The notes under the pieces are model-generated. The model did not search any database, was not told the DNA's origin, and saw nothing but the letters and a program-made list of their open reading frames with translations. Below are positions 1-9,700 of a stretch of 64,000 nt of DNA, piece after piece (positions within the stretch are counted from its first letter, which is position 1; each line of letters opens with the position of its first letter). Both the position numbers and the translations under genes were made by a program. The stretch spans positions 62,001 through 126,000 of the forward strand of contig NZ_JACHHW010000006.1 of assembly GCF_014202945.1 (NCBI RefSeq), in the 5' to 3' direction. Source of the DNA: Zhongshania antarctica. GTDB taxonomy: Bacteria; Pseudomonadota; Gammaproteobacteria; Pseudomonadales; Spongiibacteraceae.

Positions 1-9
1 AAAAAGCAT

Positions 10-32
10 CCTGTAAATTGGGCGTTTACAGG
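10..32 (-). terminator. Probable rho-independent terminator of the minor-pilin operon
   Basis: Arms CCTGTAAA (10-17) and TTTACAGG (25-32) form an 8-bp stem around a 7-nt loop. Read on the minus strand the stem is followed by ATGC and a run of T that reaches the window edge (positions 1-5). It lies about 120 nt downstream of the pilE-like stop. A second 7-bp hairpin (73-94, CTGGTCG/CGACCAG) lies closer but has no T tract. The remaining bases of 1-154 show no gene. Confidence 0.6.
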
Positions 33-154
33 CTAAACCGGCGCCAGCGCAATGTCAGGCTGATTCCGACAACTGGTCGATTTTCAACGACCAGCGGCAG
101 GCAATAAAACTAATTTGTATCGTTAGGTGAAATAGCGCTTACAGAGACGCTCCC

Positions 155-607
155 TTAGCGCCGCCAGCAATCGGCAACCGTTTTACTAGAACCAGATGGC
201 TTATCGAGTAAGGCCAATTGCCCAGTTTCATTTAACGTAAAGTTACCGCAGGCGTCGCCCACCATGGGGCCGCTGCGGGTTGCCTTAAGGGTAAAGGTAT
301 TATTGGCGGCAGCGGTTGCCGCTATAGCGTAAAACGCCGTGCCACTGTCGGGCACCCTGCTAACAAAAACAGCGGGAAGCGCGGTGCCCCCAGAGGCTGT
401 TGTATAGCGGCCATTAGCCGAGTAATAGCGCTCTAGGGCCTGTGCACTGCTAAAGAGCGCATTAGTCGCTTCGTTACGCCGTGACTTAGCAATTTGCTCT
501 TGATAACTGGGATAGGCAATTGAAGCCAGTATCCCAATTATCGCAACAGTGATCATCAACTCTACTAAAGTAAAACCCAAATTCCGTTTCACGTATCTAT
601 TCCTCAT
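155..607 (-). CDS. pilE: PilE-like type IV minor pilin
   Basis: A pilin-like subunit, processed by prepilin peptidase at the inner membrane and assembled into or priming the type IV pilus. The start is a short basic leader ending in Gly, then FTLVELM with Glu at +5 and a hydrophobic helix of about 20 residues, the class III signal. Two Cys in the C-terminal third (in DACG and ADCW) fit the usual pilin disulfide. The ATG at 607 overlaps the pilY1 stop as ATGA, so I prefer it (150 aa) over the ATG at 622, which adds five residues. Last gene of the operon, where PilE sits in Pseudomonas. No PilY2-like gene lies between it and pilY1. Confidence 0.85.
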   Translation of the reverse strand: MRNRYVKRNLGFTLVELMITVAIIGILASIAYPSYQEQIAKSRRNEATNALFSSAQALERYYSANGRYTTASGGTALPAVFVSRVPDSGTAFYAIAATAAANNTFTLKATRSGPMVGDACGNFTLNETGQLALLDKPSGSSKTVADCWRR

Positions 608-3600
608 TGAAACTGCCGCCATGACTGCCTACCTAATAGCTCACCTTCACCCGCAGACTCAGTGACCACACCAATGGTACCGCTGCTGCCAGAGGTATAT
701 TTATATTCAAGGTCGCCAGCGCCAATAATGCCCGGCGTTTTTATCATTTCGTCACTGCCACGGCCGCTGATGGGGTAGTACTTACCTTCAAACAAGATTT
801 GATCTAGTTCATCAACCTTGCCATCGGCATTCACATCTAAGGCTGGGCTGCTCAAGCGCCCACCATTGTTAGCATCAAGCTCCATCAACCAGCTCCGACC
901 ACCGTAACCACAGGCATCGCTATTCGGAATAATGCTGGTAAAAATAATGCGGCCATTTCGCAGTATTGGCTTTGATACCGCGCGTTCACCGTTTGCGATG
1001 CCCGATGGCGACAACAACCGCAGACGCCAACCGTAAACCGGGGCACTAGTCGCACTATTATTGCTAACCAAGCGAACCGGGAAGGCACTACTGCTACCGT
1101 CAGTAAGCGTTCCAGTATTTTCGTAAACCACGGTTTGGGTGACTAAATCGCTACGATTAAGCACTCTTGCACCGACATCTCTTATGCCGTAAAAATCTTG
1201 TATCTGTGGACTGCTGCCCACAACGGCGTCGGCGTATTCAAAGTATTTACCCGTTCCAAAATACACCATGTAACCACTTTCCTTGTGCGATCCAACCGTG
1301 GGTCGCATCGTAATTGGCTGCGCAACGCCATTATTGTCTACAGCCTGAAAGAGTGGTTTAGGAACGCTGCCGTCTTTAAACGCAACATCCCATGTTGCAA
1401 TTGAATTACCAGTAAAATCAAACTTCCACAGATTACCTTTTAAATCGCCTGCATAGACATAGTCAGTGATGCGGTCACTATCAACATCCACGGGAACCGG
1501 TGTCCCCAGCCCGTTACCGACACCACTAACACCGGTATCGATAGCCTTTAATACAGCGCCTGTTGCTAGATCTACGACAAATAATTTCACATTGTCGCCA
1601 GAAGCGTAACCGTTACCAAAAATGGCAACCCATTTATCACCAGCCTCCAGACGCGCGATCACCGGCTCGCTCATGGCAACACCAAGTTTATCGGTGTCTA
1701 AAAGCGATGTCGCTTTCTCCCACAGGAAATTGCTCTTGGTTAATGAGGCCGGATCGGTAACATCGATGGCAAAGACCGACTTGCCACCTGCACCCATGGA
1801 GCCAATCAATACGGTTCGCCACTGACCGTTAATATAGGCATCGCTCGCCCGCGGCGAACCGTCTACTGTATAGCTGTGTACATACGCGGGGTCGGTCAGC
1901 GCCGCTAATTTCGGAAAGCTTGCCACCGGCAAGTAGGCGAACTTTTCTTTGCCCGTTAGCGCATCAAAGCCGTGGAGCATGCCATCGTTAGCACCAACAT
2001 AAATCATTGATGTGCGAGATTTCTTCGCATTCAAAAAGGTTTTATAACTACTGCCTTCAGTGCCGCTCAAAACCCCAAAACCATAGTCCGCTAAATTATC
2101 GACAAAATAGGGGTCTGAGTTAATGATATCGCCCAATGGAGTGGAGCGCTGACGCAAGGTAATGCCTTCTTTGCTTTTGTCCCCACGCAGCCATGCCAGT
2201 CGATCTAAGGCCGTCGTTGGTGAACCACCAGCAAGCAACGCCGTCTGCAAACTTAAGGAAAGCGCATTATAATTACTTCCTGTAAAGCTAATAGCTGATG
2301 TCACTAAGGTACCCGGCGCGCCCAAGCCAACAACAATATTACGAGTGGCGGCACTGGCAATGCTATTGTTATTGGAATCCCAGGCAACCCCTTTCAAACT
2401 GCCGTCAGAATTTAAATTGTAGGCAACAATCCGACCAGCCCAATCCAAACTATTAAAACTCGCCTGGTACACCAAAGTGCCCGAATCCAAGCGTGTTGAG
2501 TTAGAGGCTATTGACGACGCCGACGATTTACTTTGGCTAGTAATGGTGTCCAGTACGCCAGACAAGTCGTTGGCAAATTTAGCAGGCTCTGCCGCGCTAA
2601 AGAATCCGCCGCGACTGTTCACACCAGCATGCAATAAATCATCAATTTTATGGGCGTCGGCACTGGTTGGATTTGGCCAATCGATATTAGCGCCACTCTT
2701 TATTGCGGCAAATGCCGTCGCAGGATCAATCGTACCGGCCACACCCAAGCCGACACCAAAGGTAACCATATGCTGCCAGAAGGCTGGATTATCTTTCGTC
2801 TCCGCAAGGGTGTTGGGCATATCGCTGCGTAAATCATTCTTCCAGTAATACATGGCCACATCAGCGAAGGTGTCGCTGCGACTGTCTTTAAACGGCGAAA
2901 CCGCTTTGTACTGATAGCTTTGCCCCGCAGGCCCAGTATGAGTTGGATTATCTGTACCGTCGTTATTATTAGCGCCAGCGCCAGACACGGAACTTCCTGA
3001 CCAATAGCCGTCCGTCATTAATACCGTGTAATTGCGGCGACAAGACAACTGAGTACTGCTGTCATTCGTGCCAGGAGTAGTACCCCAAGGCCCTTTATTA
3101 TCGGTACGTTTATAGTAAGTGCCGACAGCATCAATAGCACGCCGCAAAGGCGTACCTGCACTGGGAATATCTCGACCATATAGTGCGTCATAAAACGCAT
3201 CTCGATCACTGCCGGCAAACTTCCGCACGCCTTTAACAACAACCTCAGAGTTCACCCCATCTACCGTGGTACTGGGCTGATTTATACTACCAAAACCAAT
3301 CCGTAATCCGCTGCTTTGGCTAACAAAGGCAAAGCCGGAGCCCGCTCTCGCCATTGACACTCGCGAACGATAATAGGTATACCAGTTAGCGAAATTTTGA
3401 ATTTCCTCAGCGTAAGTACACACCCCCAATGAGGCCGCGATACAGTCGTCACGCGTTTCCCGGCCGTGACCAGTGAAGGTTTGACCCGATCTGATTTGCT
3501 TCCGCTCGTAACTCGCCCAATTCCAGTAACTGCCGCTGCCCTTGTACCAAAAATAGGTTGCCGGCCAAAATGTTTTAATACTATTGGTACTGGTGCAGCT

Positions 3601-4422
3601 ATTATCACTTTTACAACTAAACCAATAATTACTATTGTAGTTACTATTATCTACCATCAAATTTCGACAAAACGCAGCATTCGGTAACAGCGTGGTACGC
3701 GTTGGATTATGCAGTGCGCACACCGGATTTGCATTTGGGTAGCTACTATTATCCGATTTTACCCATGGATAATAGGTGGAGGACGGATTGTAATAAAGAC
3801 TATTAATTTGCGGTGAACGCGAGCGCGCATTATAAGGATCGTTATCGTCAACGGTAGGCACATAATTGGAATAATCACTGCCGCCGTAAATACCATTTGC
3901 ACGAGGGAATATATAGCGACTACTACCGGCGATGATATCATCAGGCATTAATTCAAACTGCATAGAACCAGAGTCATCTAACACATACATAACATTGGGC
4001 GGTATAGATTGAGTCAAAAACAGTGGCGCTTGTGCAATACCCTCTAAGCTTGTTGACACGGGGTCGGTGCACCCCAACTTTTTACCTTCAACGGTTACCG
4101 TCGCAATGCATGTATAAGAATTACTATTACTATTCAAGACTGTCAATATATTGCCGCTAGTACGAAACGCTGAACTTGGGCAGCTACTCGCATTACCGCC
4201 TTTTAAAACATAACTTACGACCCGGTCAATGCTGGAAAGTGTCGAGTAAACATAACTGTCGTTACTATTATTCTTCCCAATATCAGCAATGGAGGTTTCT
4301 GTCACGGTGCAAGACACTTGCGCTGACGCGGGTAGCGAAAAGCCCGCAGCCATCACAAACACAACTGCAAGCAAGCCTATTTTTTTGCCTACGCTTGCTG
4401 CATATTCATTTTGCTGTTGCAT
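604..4422 (-). CDS. pilY1: PilY1-type pilus tip adhesin
   Basis: Large exported protein of the pilus tip, needed for pilus assembly and surface sensing in Pseudomonas. The ATG at 4422 follows an AGGGGA ribosome site by seven bases, so the upstream ATG at 4440 is probably not used. A signal peptide ends at an ASA-Q type site. A von Willebrand A-like metal site (DDSGS) lies near residue 145. The C-terminal half is the PilY1 beta-propeller, with a calcium-loop motif DVDSDRITD near residue 980 that aligns with the calcium site controlling retraction in P. aeruginosa. A second loop, DVNADGKVDELD, lies near 1196-1207. About 1272 aa, longer than P. aeruginosa PilY1 (about 1160). Family identity is clear; adhesin specificity is unknown. 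Confidence 0.93.
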   Translation of the reverse strand: MQQQNEYAASVGKKIGLLAVVFVMAAGFSLPASAQVSCTVTETSIADIGKNNSNDSYVYSTLSSIDRVVSYVLKGGNASSCPSSAFRTSGNILTVLNSNSNSYTCIATVTVEGKKLGCTDPVSTSLEGIAQAPLFLTQSIPPNVMYVLDDSGSMQFELMPDDIIAGSSRYIFPRANGIYGGSDYSNYVPTVDDNDPYNARSRSPQINSLYYNPSSTYYPWVKSDNSSYPNANPVCALHNPTRTTLLPNAAFCRNLMVDNSNYNSNYWFSCKSDNSCTSTNSIKTFWPATYFWYKGSGSYWNWASYERKQIRSGQTFTGHGRETRDDCIAASLGVCTYAEEIQNFANWYTYYRSRVSMARAGSGFAFVSQSSGLRIGFGSINQPSTTVDGVNSEVVVKGVRKFAGSDRDAFYDALYGRDIPSAGTPLRRAIDAVGTYYKRTDNKGPWGTTPGTNDSSTQLSCRRNYTVLMTDGYWSGSSVSGAGANNNDGTDNPTHTGPAGQSYQYKAVSPFKDSRSDTFADVAMYYWKNDLRSDMPNTLAETKDNPAFWQHMVTFGVGLGVAGTIDPATAFAAIKSGANIDWPNPTSADAHKIDDLLHAGVNSRGGFFSAAEPAKFANDLSGVLDTITSQSKSSASSIASNSTRLDSGTLVYQASFNSLDWAGRIVAYNLNSDGSLKGVAWDSNNNSIASAATRNIVVGLGAPGTLVTSAISFTGSNYNALSLSLQTALLAGGSPTTALDRLAWLRGDKSKEGITLRQRSTPLGDIINSDPYFVDNLADYGFGVLSGTEGSSYKTFLNAKKSRTSMIYVGANDGMLHGFDALTGKEKFAYLPVASFPKLAALTDPAYVHSYTVDGSPRASDAYINGQWRTVLIGSMGAGGKSVFAIDVTDPASLTKSNFLWEKATSLLDTDKLGVAMSEPVIARLEAGDKWVAIFGNGYASGDNVKLFVVDLATGAVLKAIDTGVSGVGNGLGTPVPVDVDSDRITDYVYAGDLKGNLWKFDFTGNSIATWDVAFKDGSVPKPLFQAVDNNGVAQPITMRPTVGSHKESGYMVYFGTGKYFEYADAVVGSSPQIQDFYGIRDVGARVLNRSDLVTQTVVYENTGTLTDGSSSAFPVRLVSNNSATSAPVYGWRLRLLSPSGIANGERAVSKPILRNGRIIFTSIIPNSDACGYGGRSWLMELDANNGGRLSSPALDVNADGKVDELDQILFEGKYYPISGRGSDEMIKTPGIIGAGDLEYKYTSGSSGTIGVVTESAGEGELLGRQSWRQFQ

Positions 4423-4480
4423 GAGCTTTCCCCTACGCATATTGCGCGCTGTGATCTTTGTGTAAAGCCGATAATGGCTC

Positions 4481-5029
4481 TTACAACTCTTGTCTTTTAT
4501 ACGTGGTAGTTAATACGACCATGCTTCTATCACTATAACCATAACCACGGGCAATGATTCGATAAAAGCCGTCGCGAGAAACCGGGCGATCGGAATCAAG
4601 CACATCATTTTTATTACCAGCTCGGTTCAATTGCTGAATAATATATTCTGGCTGCTTAGCGGCATCGGGGATCTTATTTTGTAGGCTCAACCAACCCACT
4701 GAGTCGTAATCTGACCATGTCGGATATTTGCAGGCGTCGCGAGTATCCGCTGGATCGGGACAAGATTGATAAAAGCCGCCAGTACCGTCAAAACCTGGCA
4801 GCACACCAGTGCGCAATACCCCTTCGGCAGTGCGCAAAGCGGCTTCGGCCGACTGAAAGGCAATGGTATTTTCCTTCATATTGCCCGCCATGCGCTCTTG
4901 TAGGGTCGCAGTTTGCATGGACGCAATACTAATAATAGTTAAGATTAGCATAAATACCAGACTCACAATCAAGGCCGCGCCGCGCTGCGAGCGGTATGGT
5001 CGCCAAGTACGTCGGGCTAGGCCACTCAT
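4481..5029 (-). CDS. pilX: PilX-type minor pilin
   Basis: Minor pilin of the tip/initiation complex. The N-terminus RSQRGAALIVSLVFMLILTI is the PilX/GspK-like form, with a basic leader and a hydrophobic helix near residues 16-40. It lacks the canonical Glu at +5, as PilX and GspK proteins usually do. The start overlaps the pilW stop as ATGA (5026-5029), implying translational coupling. It ends about 58 nt before pilY1. 182 aa, typical for the family. Confidence 0.88.
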   Translation of the reverse strand: MSGLARRTWRPYRSQRGAALIVSLVFMLILTIISIASMQTATLQERMAGNMKENTIAFQSAEAALRTAEGVLRTGVLPGFDGTGGFYQSCPDPADTRDACKYPTWSDYDSVGWLSLQNKIPDAAKQPEYIIQQLNRAGNKNDVLDSDRPVSRDGFYRIIARGYGYSDRSMVVLTTTYKRQEL

Positions 5030-6066
5030 TGCAATCGATTCCTGATAGTAAATACATTGGTAAAGACCTGACGCAGACGGCCATCATTATTGGCGACCAA
5101 ATCACCAGAGGCATCGCTGAGTTGCTGCGCATCAGCTGCGCCCGTTCTACCCACCACATTGTCTTGCGAGCCATACATAATAAGCTCAACGCGCACACTC
5201 AATACAGTTGCCCAATCAGCTACCTCTGCACCGGTTTGATACACATCAACAGCGCGATCTGCATTAGTGTCTACGCCGTAACTAAGCTGCAAATTTTCGA
5301 TACCTTCCACCAGCTCCGTTGGCGCTGTCACCACTCCGCCAGAGGTTAGCGTTAACTGTTGAAAATACAGAGCATTGACCGAATTACCCGCAGAGCTTTT
5401 ACGGCCGGTATCGGCAATAAAAAAGTCAATCACTTGAAAGCCAAACACTTCAGCCTCTCCCGTGTAAATTTTACTCAGCTTATTATCGGAGTTACTGCCA
5501 GTAGCGTGGGCCAAGGTGGTCTGCCCCTCACCTTTCTTTTTGGGTGTATTGGTAATCCGAAACATATCGCCATTTAAGCAATCGGTGACCATGACAAAAT
5601 CTTCTTTAACAAAGTTAACCGAATTATTTTCAACCTGTATATTGGCATTGTCTGGCGACAGATTCCCGGTCAAGGTAATAAACTGGTCCGATGCGCGCTT
5701 TATGGTCAGCCTATCGGTTCCCACTACTGCTGACTTGGCATCACTGCCAGTGACATTATCGACACCAACCAATGCTGTACCTGGGGTGAAAATAGCCGTA
5801 CTAGCAGGCAAAGCAATATTATTAAAGCCGGCCGCACCAATCGAGCTGCAGCCCATATAGCCTGCCATGCGAATTTCGCGGGACAGGAAACGCATAGCAA
5901 ACCGTGCGTTCTCTTGAATTTGCGCCATTGAATCCAGCATTTTAGAACTGGTACTGGTCGCCAAAAACACCTGTATAACCGCCGTGCTGAGTAAAATACC
6001 CAACGTCACTGCAATCATTAATTCGACGAGCCCGAAACCGAGCTGTTTAACACGTTTTAATCTCAT
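5026..6066 (-). CDS. pilW: PilW-type minor pilin
   Basis: Minor pilin, 346 aa, with prepilin signal KQLG-FGLVELMIAV (Gly at -1, Glu at +5) followed by a long hydrophobic helix. The remainder is the large beta-rich PilW domain, which in Pseudomonas joins PilV, PilX, FimU and PilE to prime pilus assembly and carry PilY1. Two bases separate it from pilV upstream and it overlaps pilX downstream by four. Length and position fit PilW; the C-terminal domain is poorly conserved in this family, so identity rests on the signal and gene order. Confidence 0.88.
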   Translation of the reverse strand: MRLKRVKQLGFGLVELMIAVTLGILLSTAVIQVFLATSTSSKMLDSMAQIQENARFAMRFLSREIRMAGYMGCSSIGAAGFNNIALPASTAIFTPGTALVGVDNVTGSDAKSAVVGTDRLTIKRASDQFITLTGNLSPDNANIQVENNSVNFVKEDFVMVTDCLNGDMFRITNTPKKKGEGQTTLAHATGSNSDNKLSKIYTGEAEVFGFQVIDFFIADTGRKSSAGNSVNALYFQQLTLTSGGVVTAPTELVEGIENLQLSYGVDTNADRAVDVYQTGAEVADWATVLSVRVELIMYGSQDNVVGRTGAADAQQLSDASGDLVANNDGRLRQVFTNVFTIRNRLQ

Positions 6067-6068
6067 GC

Positions 6069-6509
6069 TCAGAACTCCGTCACAAATACAAAGCTCTGGA
6101 TGTTACCGCCGCCGGCTAATCTCGATTTGCTCAAACGCCCTTCATCCCACTGCACGGTGACGGTAATGACACTGCCATCACGACTAATCGCACCATCGCC
6201 TTCCGGTAAACGCAGAGCTAACTCAGCCAACCATTCTTGCAAGTCAATATCGACAATGGTGTCACCCTCTGGCGCATCATCGTCGATCGCTATGTCATAA
6301 CGTCCTGCGAGAGCTAACACTCTATTGGCACGCATCCGATCCGTTATGTCATTTGACAAAAATACGGCGGCGGACCGAATATTGGCTACCTGATTAAACT
6401 TCACCGAATTTAATTGCAATGCAGAGGCTCCTAGCACCCCAGTTGCCGTAATAAGCACCGCAATTAGGACCTCGATTAAAGAAACGCCGCGCTGCGTATA
6501 AAGGCTCAT
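6069..6509 (-). CDS. pilV: PilV-type minor pilin
   Basis: Small minor pilin (about 146 aa) with leader MSLYTQRG cut before VSLIEVLIAV, Glu at +5. The ATG at 6509 overlaps the fimU stop as ATGA, which makes it more likely than the GTG at 6515. The gene sits between fimU and pilW, the Pseudomonas order. PilV belongs to the priming complex of the type IV pilus. Confidence 0.88.
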   Translation of the reverse strand: MSLYTQRGVSLIEVLIAVLITATGVLGASALQLNSVKFNQVANIRSAAVFLSNDITDRMRANRVLALAGRYDIAIDDDAPEGDTIVDIDLQEWLAELALRLPEGDGAISRDGSVITVTVQWDEGRLSKSRLAGGGNIQSFVFVTEF

Positions 6510-7018
6510 GGACACACTCGATCTGAAATAGTCACCTGGCCACTCGCGGTGATATTGATATCGCGATCATGACTGCATTTTTCCGGCTCACTGCGATAGC
6601 TTAATACCACCGCTTTTGAGTCCTTGATAAAGCCTTGATTATCAAAGGTCACACTAGTCACTGTAGAAGTGCCAATTTTAGCCGTGATTTTAGCGCTGGT
6701 TTTTATTGCTGGCGTCTCCTTGAATGCCTCACCGGCGTCAAAGCTGCCGTTGTCATTCAGGTCGACCCAGGTTTGCCAACCTTTAGCCCAGTCACCAACG
6801 TTAGCGGTTAAAATAACGGGGCGTGCCCTAACGACTGCTTCAGAACGCGCAGCCACAAGCGTTTTCAACATTGACTGGACATCAGCTCGCTCGCGAGAGT
6901 TGCTAATAAAGGCGCTAAAATTGGGAATAGCCACCGTCGCGAGTACAGCGACCACGGCAACAGTCACCATTAACTCGATAAGGGTATAACCCGACTCCAA
7001 TGCCTTGCGACCCAACAT
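6506..7018 (-). CDS. fimU: FimU/GspH-type pseudopilin, first gene of the minor-pilin operon
   Basis: Minor pilin with prepilin leader MLGRKALESG cut before YTLIELMVTV and a GspH/FimT-like body (VDLNDNGSFDAGEAF near two thirds of the length is typical of FimT/FimU). The ATG at 7018 follows AAGGA by seven bases and gives a normal 10-residue leader; the ATG at 7048 gives a 20-residue leader and has no clear ribosome site. Position at the head of the pilVWXY1E operon supports FimU over FimT, though the two families overlap. Confidence 0.82.
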   Translation of the reverse strand: MLGRKALESGYTLIELMVTVAVVAVLATVAIPNFSAFISNSRERADVQSMLKTLVAARSEAVVRARPVILTANVGDWAKGWQTWVDLNDNGSFDAGEAFKETPAIKTSAKITAKIGTSTVTSVTFDNQGFIKDSKAVVLSYRSEPEKCSHDRDINITASGQVTISDRVCP

Positions 7019-7187
7019 CCTAGGTTCCTTGCTATCCTTGACTTTCATTTGATCTTACGTAAAGTTATTTGCTACGGGCTTGACGCCAAATAGGATCAAG
7101 AATTACCAATATCCCGTGAAATATAGTTCCTAATATACTTTCTCGCCAATAACATACAGTTTAAGCCAGTATGGAAAGGAGTCCATA
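7019..7187. promoter_or_regulatory. Divergent control region between fimU and the fimT-like gene
   Basis: AT-rich stretch from which the minor-pilin operon (minus) and the fimT-like gene (plus) diverge. A strong ribosome site (AAAGGAG) precedes the plus-strand ATG at 7188. I see TATA-like hexamers near 7130-7140 but no pairing good enough to name a promoter, and no sigma-54 signature. Confidence 0.45.
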
Positions 7188-7694
7188 ATGGAAAACCGAG
7201 GGGTCACCCTGATCGAACTGATTAGCGCCTTGGCAATCAGTGCTATTTTAGGCCTAATTGCAGTTCCGGCCATGAGTCATTTTATTCAACAGCAGCAGCT
7301 CCGGAGCGCCGCCTACAACCTTTACCATTTACTGGTAAACGCCCGCGCCACGGCCATTTCACAACAGCAGCGGGTCAGTGTTTGGAATCAAGATGGTGAC
7401 TGGCGCAGCGGCGTCGAACTGTTTGTCGACAGCAACAACAACGGTCAAAGAGAGAGTACTGAGACTAGCCTGTATACCACAACAGACCACGAAAATATTC
7501 ATATAAGTGGTAACCGGTGGGTGGCTAACTACGTTTCCTACCTACCCAATGGCCGTGCAGCCACTGCCAGTGGTGCATTTCAAGCGGGCACCATAAGTCT
7601 GTGCAAATCGGGCTTAAATGATAAATACCAACTGGTTATCAGCATTGGTGGGCGGCTGCGGCTGCAAAAATCTTCAAGCAGCCGCTGTCCATAA
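7188..7694 (+). CDS. fimT: FimT/GspH-type pseudopilin
   Basis: Short leader MENRG is cut before VTLIELISAL (Glu at +5), then a hydrophobic helix and a GspH/FimT domain (VDSNNNGQRESTE). 168 aa. It is transcribed away from fimU behind a strong AAAGGAG ribosome site. In Pseudomonas fimT lies just before fimU on the same strand, so the opposed arrangement here is a local rearrangement. FimT proteins bind DNA in some naturally competent bacteria; whether this one does cannot be read from sequence. Confidence 0.8.
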   Translation: MENRGVTLIELISALAISAILGLIAVPAMSHFIQQQQLRSAAYNLYHLLVNARATAISQQQRVSVWNQDGDWRSGVELFVDSNNNGQRESTETSLYTTTDHENIHISGNRWVANYVSYLPNGRAATASGAFQAGTISLCKSGLNDKYQLVISIGGRLRLQKSSSSRCP

Positions 7695-7711
7695 GTAGCT
7701 ACCGCTATAGT

Positions 7712-8680
7712 TTACGAGACGTCGATTAAGCGCAGTTCTTTAGGCAGTGAAAACGTGATATTTTCTGGGCGACCCGCCAGCTCTACTGGGGCTTGCGCGC
7801 CGAGTTCACAAAGCCGTTGCACTACAGCATGGACCAGCACTTCCGGTGCAGACGCCCCAGCGGTAATGCCAATACGGGGATTATCGGCCAGCCACTCACT
7901 GCGAATATCGGTCTCGCTGTCGATCAGATAAGCCTTGCAACCTATTCGCTCGGCCAGTTCCCGAAGCCGATTTGAATTCGAGCTATTTGGCGAGCCCACT
8001 ACCAAGACCAAATCAACCTGCTCAGCCAAGGTTTTGACTGCGTCTTGGCGATTTTGGGTAGCGTAGCAAATATCGTCTTTACGCGGGCCTTCAATATTGG
8101 GGAATTTACTGCGCAGCGCGTCGATCACCGCAGCCGTATCGTCCATCGACAAGGTAGTCTGGGTGACAAAAGACAAGCGATCGGGGTTTTGCACTTCTAA
8201 TGCCAACGCCTGTTCAACGTCTTCAACCAAGTAGATATCACCACCCTGCGCGCCGCTATACTGGCCCATCGTGCCCTCTACTTCGGGGTGACCTTTGTGG
8301 CCGATTAACACGCACTCTCGACCGTCGCCGCTGAAGTGAACCACCTCCATATGAACCTTGGTCACTAAGGGGCAGGTAGCATCAAACACTTTTAAACCGC
8401 GGGTTTCGGCTTCTTTGCGCACCGCCTGGGACACGCCGTGGGCACTGAAAATAACAATTTTGTCGTCGGGGACTTCGACAAGCTCGTCGACAAATACCGC
8501 GCCGCGCTGGCGCAGATTCTCAACCACAAATTTATTGTGAACAACCTCGTGACGAACATAAATTGGCGCGCCGAACACGTCTAGGGCGCGATTCACAATT
8601 TCGATGGCGCGATCTACCCCGGCGCAAAAGCCCCTAGGGTTGGCCATCATAATCGGCATATTGCTGCTTGTGCCCGTCAC
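7712..8680 (-). CDS. ispH: 4-hydroxy-3-methylbut-2-enyl diphosphate reductase
   Basis: Last step of the MEP isoprenoid pathway: HMBPP to IPP and DMAPP in the cytoplasm, using a [4Fe-4S] cluster. The three cluster cysteines are visible in [19 protein letters not shown] and DICYATQN. I place the start at the GTG at 8680, six bases after AAGGTG; a TTG at 8698 or ATG at 8659 remain possible. It follows fkpB on the same strand, as in Pseudomonas, and ends convergent with fimT. Confidence 0.95.
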   Translation of the reverse strand: MTGTSSNMPIMMANPRGFCAGVDRAIEIVNRALDVFGAPIYVRHEVVHNKFVVENLRQRGAVFVDELVEVPDDKIVIFSAHGVSQAVRKEAETRGLKVFDATCPLVTKVHMEVVHFSGDGRECVLIGHKGHPEVEGTMGQYSGAQGGDIYLVEDVEQALALEVQNPDRLSFVTQTTLSMDDTAAVIDALRSKFPNIEGPRKDDICYATQNRQDAVKTLAEQVDLVLVVGSPNSSNSNRLRELAERIGCKAYLIDSETDIRSEWLADNPRIGITAGASAPEVLVHAVVQRLCELGAQAPVELAGRPENITFSLPKELRLIDVS

Positions 8681-8704
8681 TAGATTCACCTTATTCAATT
8701 ACGC

Positions 8705-9157
8705 TTACTTGGCGCCAGCCTGCGCGCTTACGTTGAGAATTTCAACTCGAAAGGCGAGGCGACGACCAGCCAAGGGATGGTTGAAATCGACCATCACCGA
8801 TTCATCGTTCACTTCACTCACTACCCCGGGTAATTCCGCACGCGCCGCATCGGCAAAGGAAATCACCACACCCTCTTCAAGCACCATGTCGGCCGCAAAC
8901 TGACTGCGGGGAAAGCGCTGAATATTGGCCGGATTGCGCTGACCAAAGGCATCTTCTGGCGCTAGGGTAAAGGTTTCGCTTGCCCCCGCACTCAAGCCAA
9001 GCAACTTGGCCTCAACACCAGGAAGCAAGCTGCCGTCGCCATAGCTAAACGTAGCGGGCTTACCGCCAAAGGTAGAATCGACTTCATCGCCATCAATAAT
9101 ACCTAAAGCGAAGTGCAGAGTAATTTCAGTGCCGGGAGCAATTTGCATATCAGTCAT
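8705..9157 (-). CDS. fkpB: SlpA/FkpB-type FKBP peptidyl-prolyl isomerase
   Basis: Cytoplasmic cis-trans prolyl isomerase of the SlyD-like FKBP class (150 aa). It begins with the FKBP strand ITLHFALGIIDGDEVDST, contains the insert-in-flap region (LAPEDAFGQRNP) and ends in the second FKBP strand DFNHPLAGRRLAF. There is no metal-binding His-rich tail, which separates it from SlyD. It lies between lspA and ispH, the conserved order in gammaproteobacteria. Confidence 0.93.
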   Translation of the reverse strand: MTDMQIAPGTEITLHFALGIIDGDEVDSTFGGKPATFSYGDGSLLPGVEAKLLGLSAGASETFTLAPEDAFGQRNPANIQRFPRSQFAADMVLEEGVVISFADAARAELPGVVSEVNDESVMVDFNHPLAGRRLAFRVEILNVSAQAGAK

Positions 9158-9178
9158 TCAATAGAGTCCACTCATCCC

Positions 9179-9700
9179 TCAGGATGATTTTTCAGTTTCG
9201 GGATTTAAAAACATATCGAGCAGCAGCAGTACTGCGCCAACACTAATTCCCGCATCGGCAATATTAAAGGTGGGAAAATAGTGGTGATCCCAATGTACCG
9301 AAATAAAATCGATAACATAGCCAAACCACACGCGATCCCACAAATTACCCAGCGCCCCGCCTAATACCAGCGCCAGCGCCAGAGACAATAGCCACTGTTC
9401 ACGCTTGAGGCGCTGCAGCCAGACCGCAATATAAATACTTACCGCCAGTGCTATGACAGAAAAAAACCAGCGCTGCCAACCGCCAGCATCACTCAGGAAG
9501 CTAAACGCCGCGCCACGGTTATAGTGCAAAGTAATATCTAAAACCGGCAATACCGGATGCGGTTGGGCGTAGCCCAGCGTATTGTTGGCAAGGTATTTCG
9601 TGATCTGATCCACGACAATGACCGCGACCACCACCAACAGCCAAAACACCCTGCTGCGCCGCTCAGCGGCCTGTTCGAAACTCACCCCCGACTCAAGCAT
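9179..9700 (-). CDS. lspA: Lipoprotein signal peptidase (signal peptidase II)
   Basis: Inner-membrane aspartic protease that cleaves prolipoprotein signal peptides after lipidation. Four hydrophobic segments are visible, with the catalytic Asp pair in GYVIDFI and FNIADAGI, and the family motif ALGNLWDR. The ATG at 9700 overlaps the ileS stop by eight bases and gives 173 aa, the usual length; ATGs at 9718 and 9736 would extend into ileS. Clients in this window include the lipoproteins at 24.3, 26.9, 46.0 and 49.9 kb. Confidence 0.95.
   Translation of the reverse strand: MLESGVSFEQAAERRSRVFWLLVVVAVIVVDQITKYLANNTLGYAQPHPVLPVLDITLHYNRGAAFSFLSDAGGWQRWFFSVIALAVSIYIAVWLQRLKREQWLLSLALALVLGGALGNLWDRVWFGYVIDFISVHWDHHYFPTFNIADAGISVGAVLLLLDMFLNPETEKSS

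Noticed and set aside
73-94. Hairpin CTGGTCG/CGACCAG as the operon terminator
   Set aside because: No T tract follows on either strand; the hairpin at 10-32 fits better.
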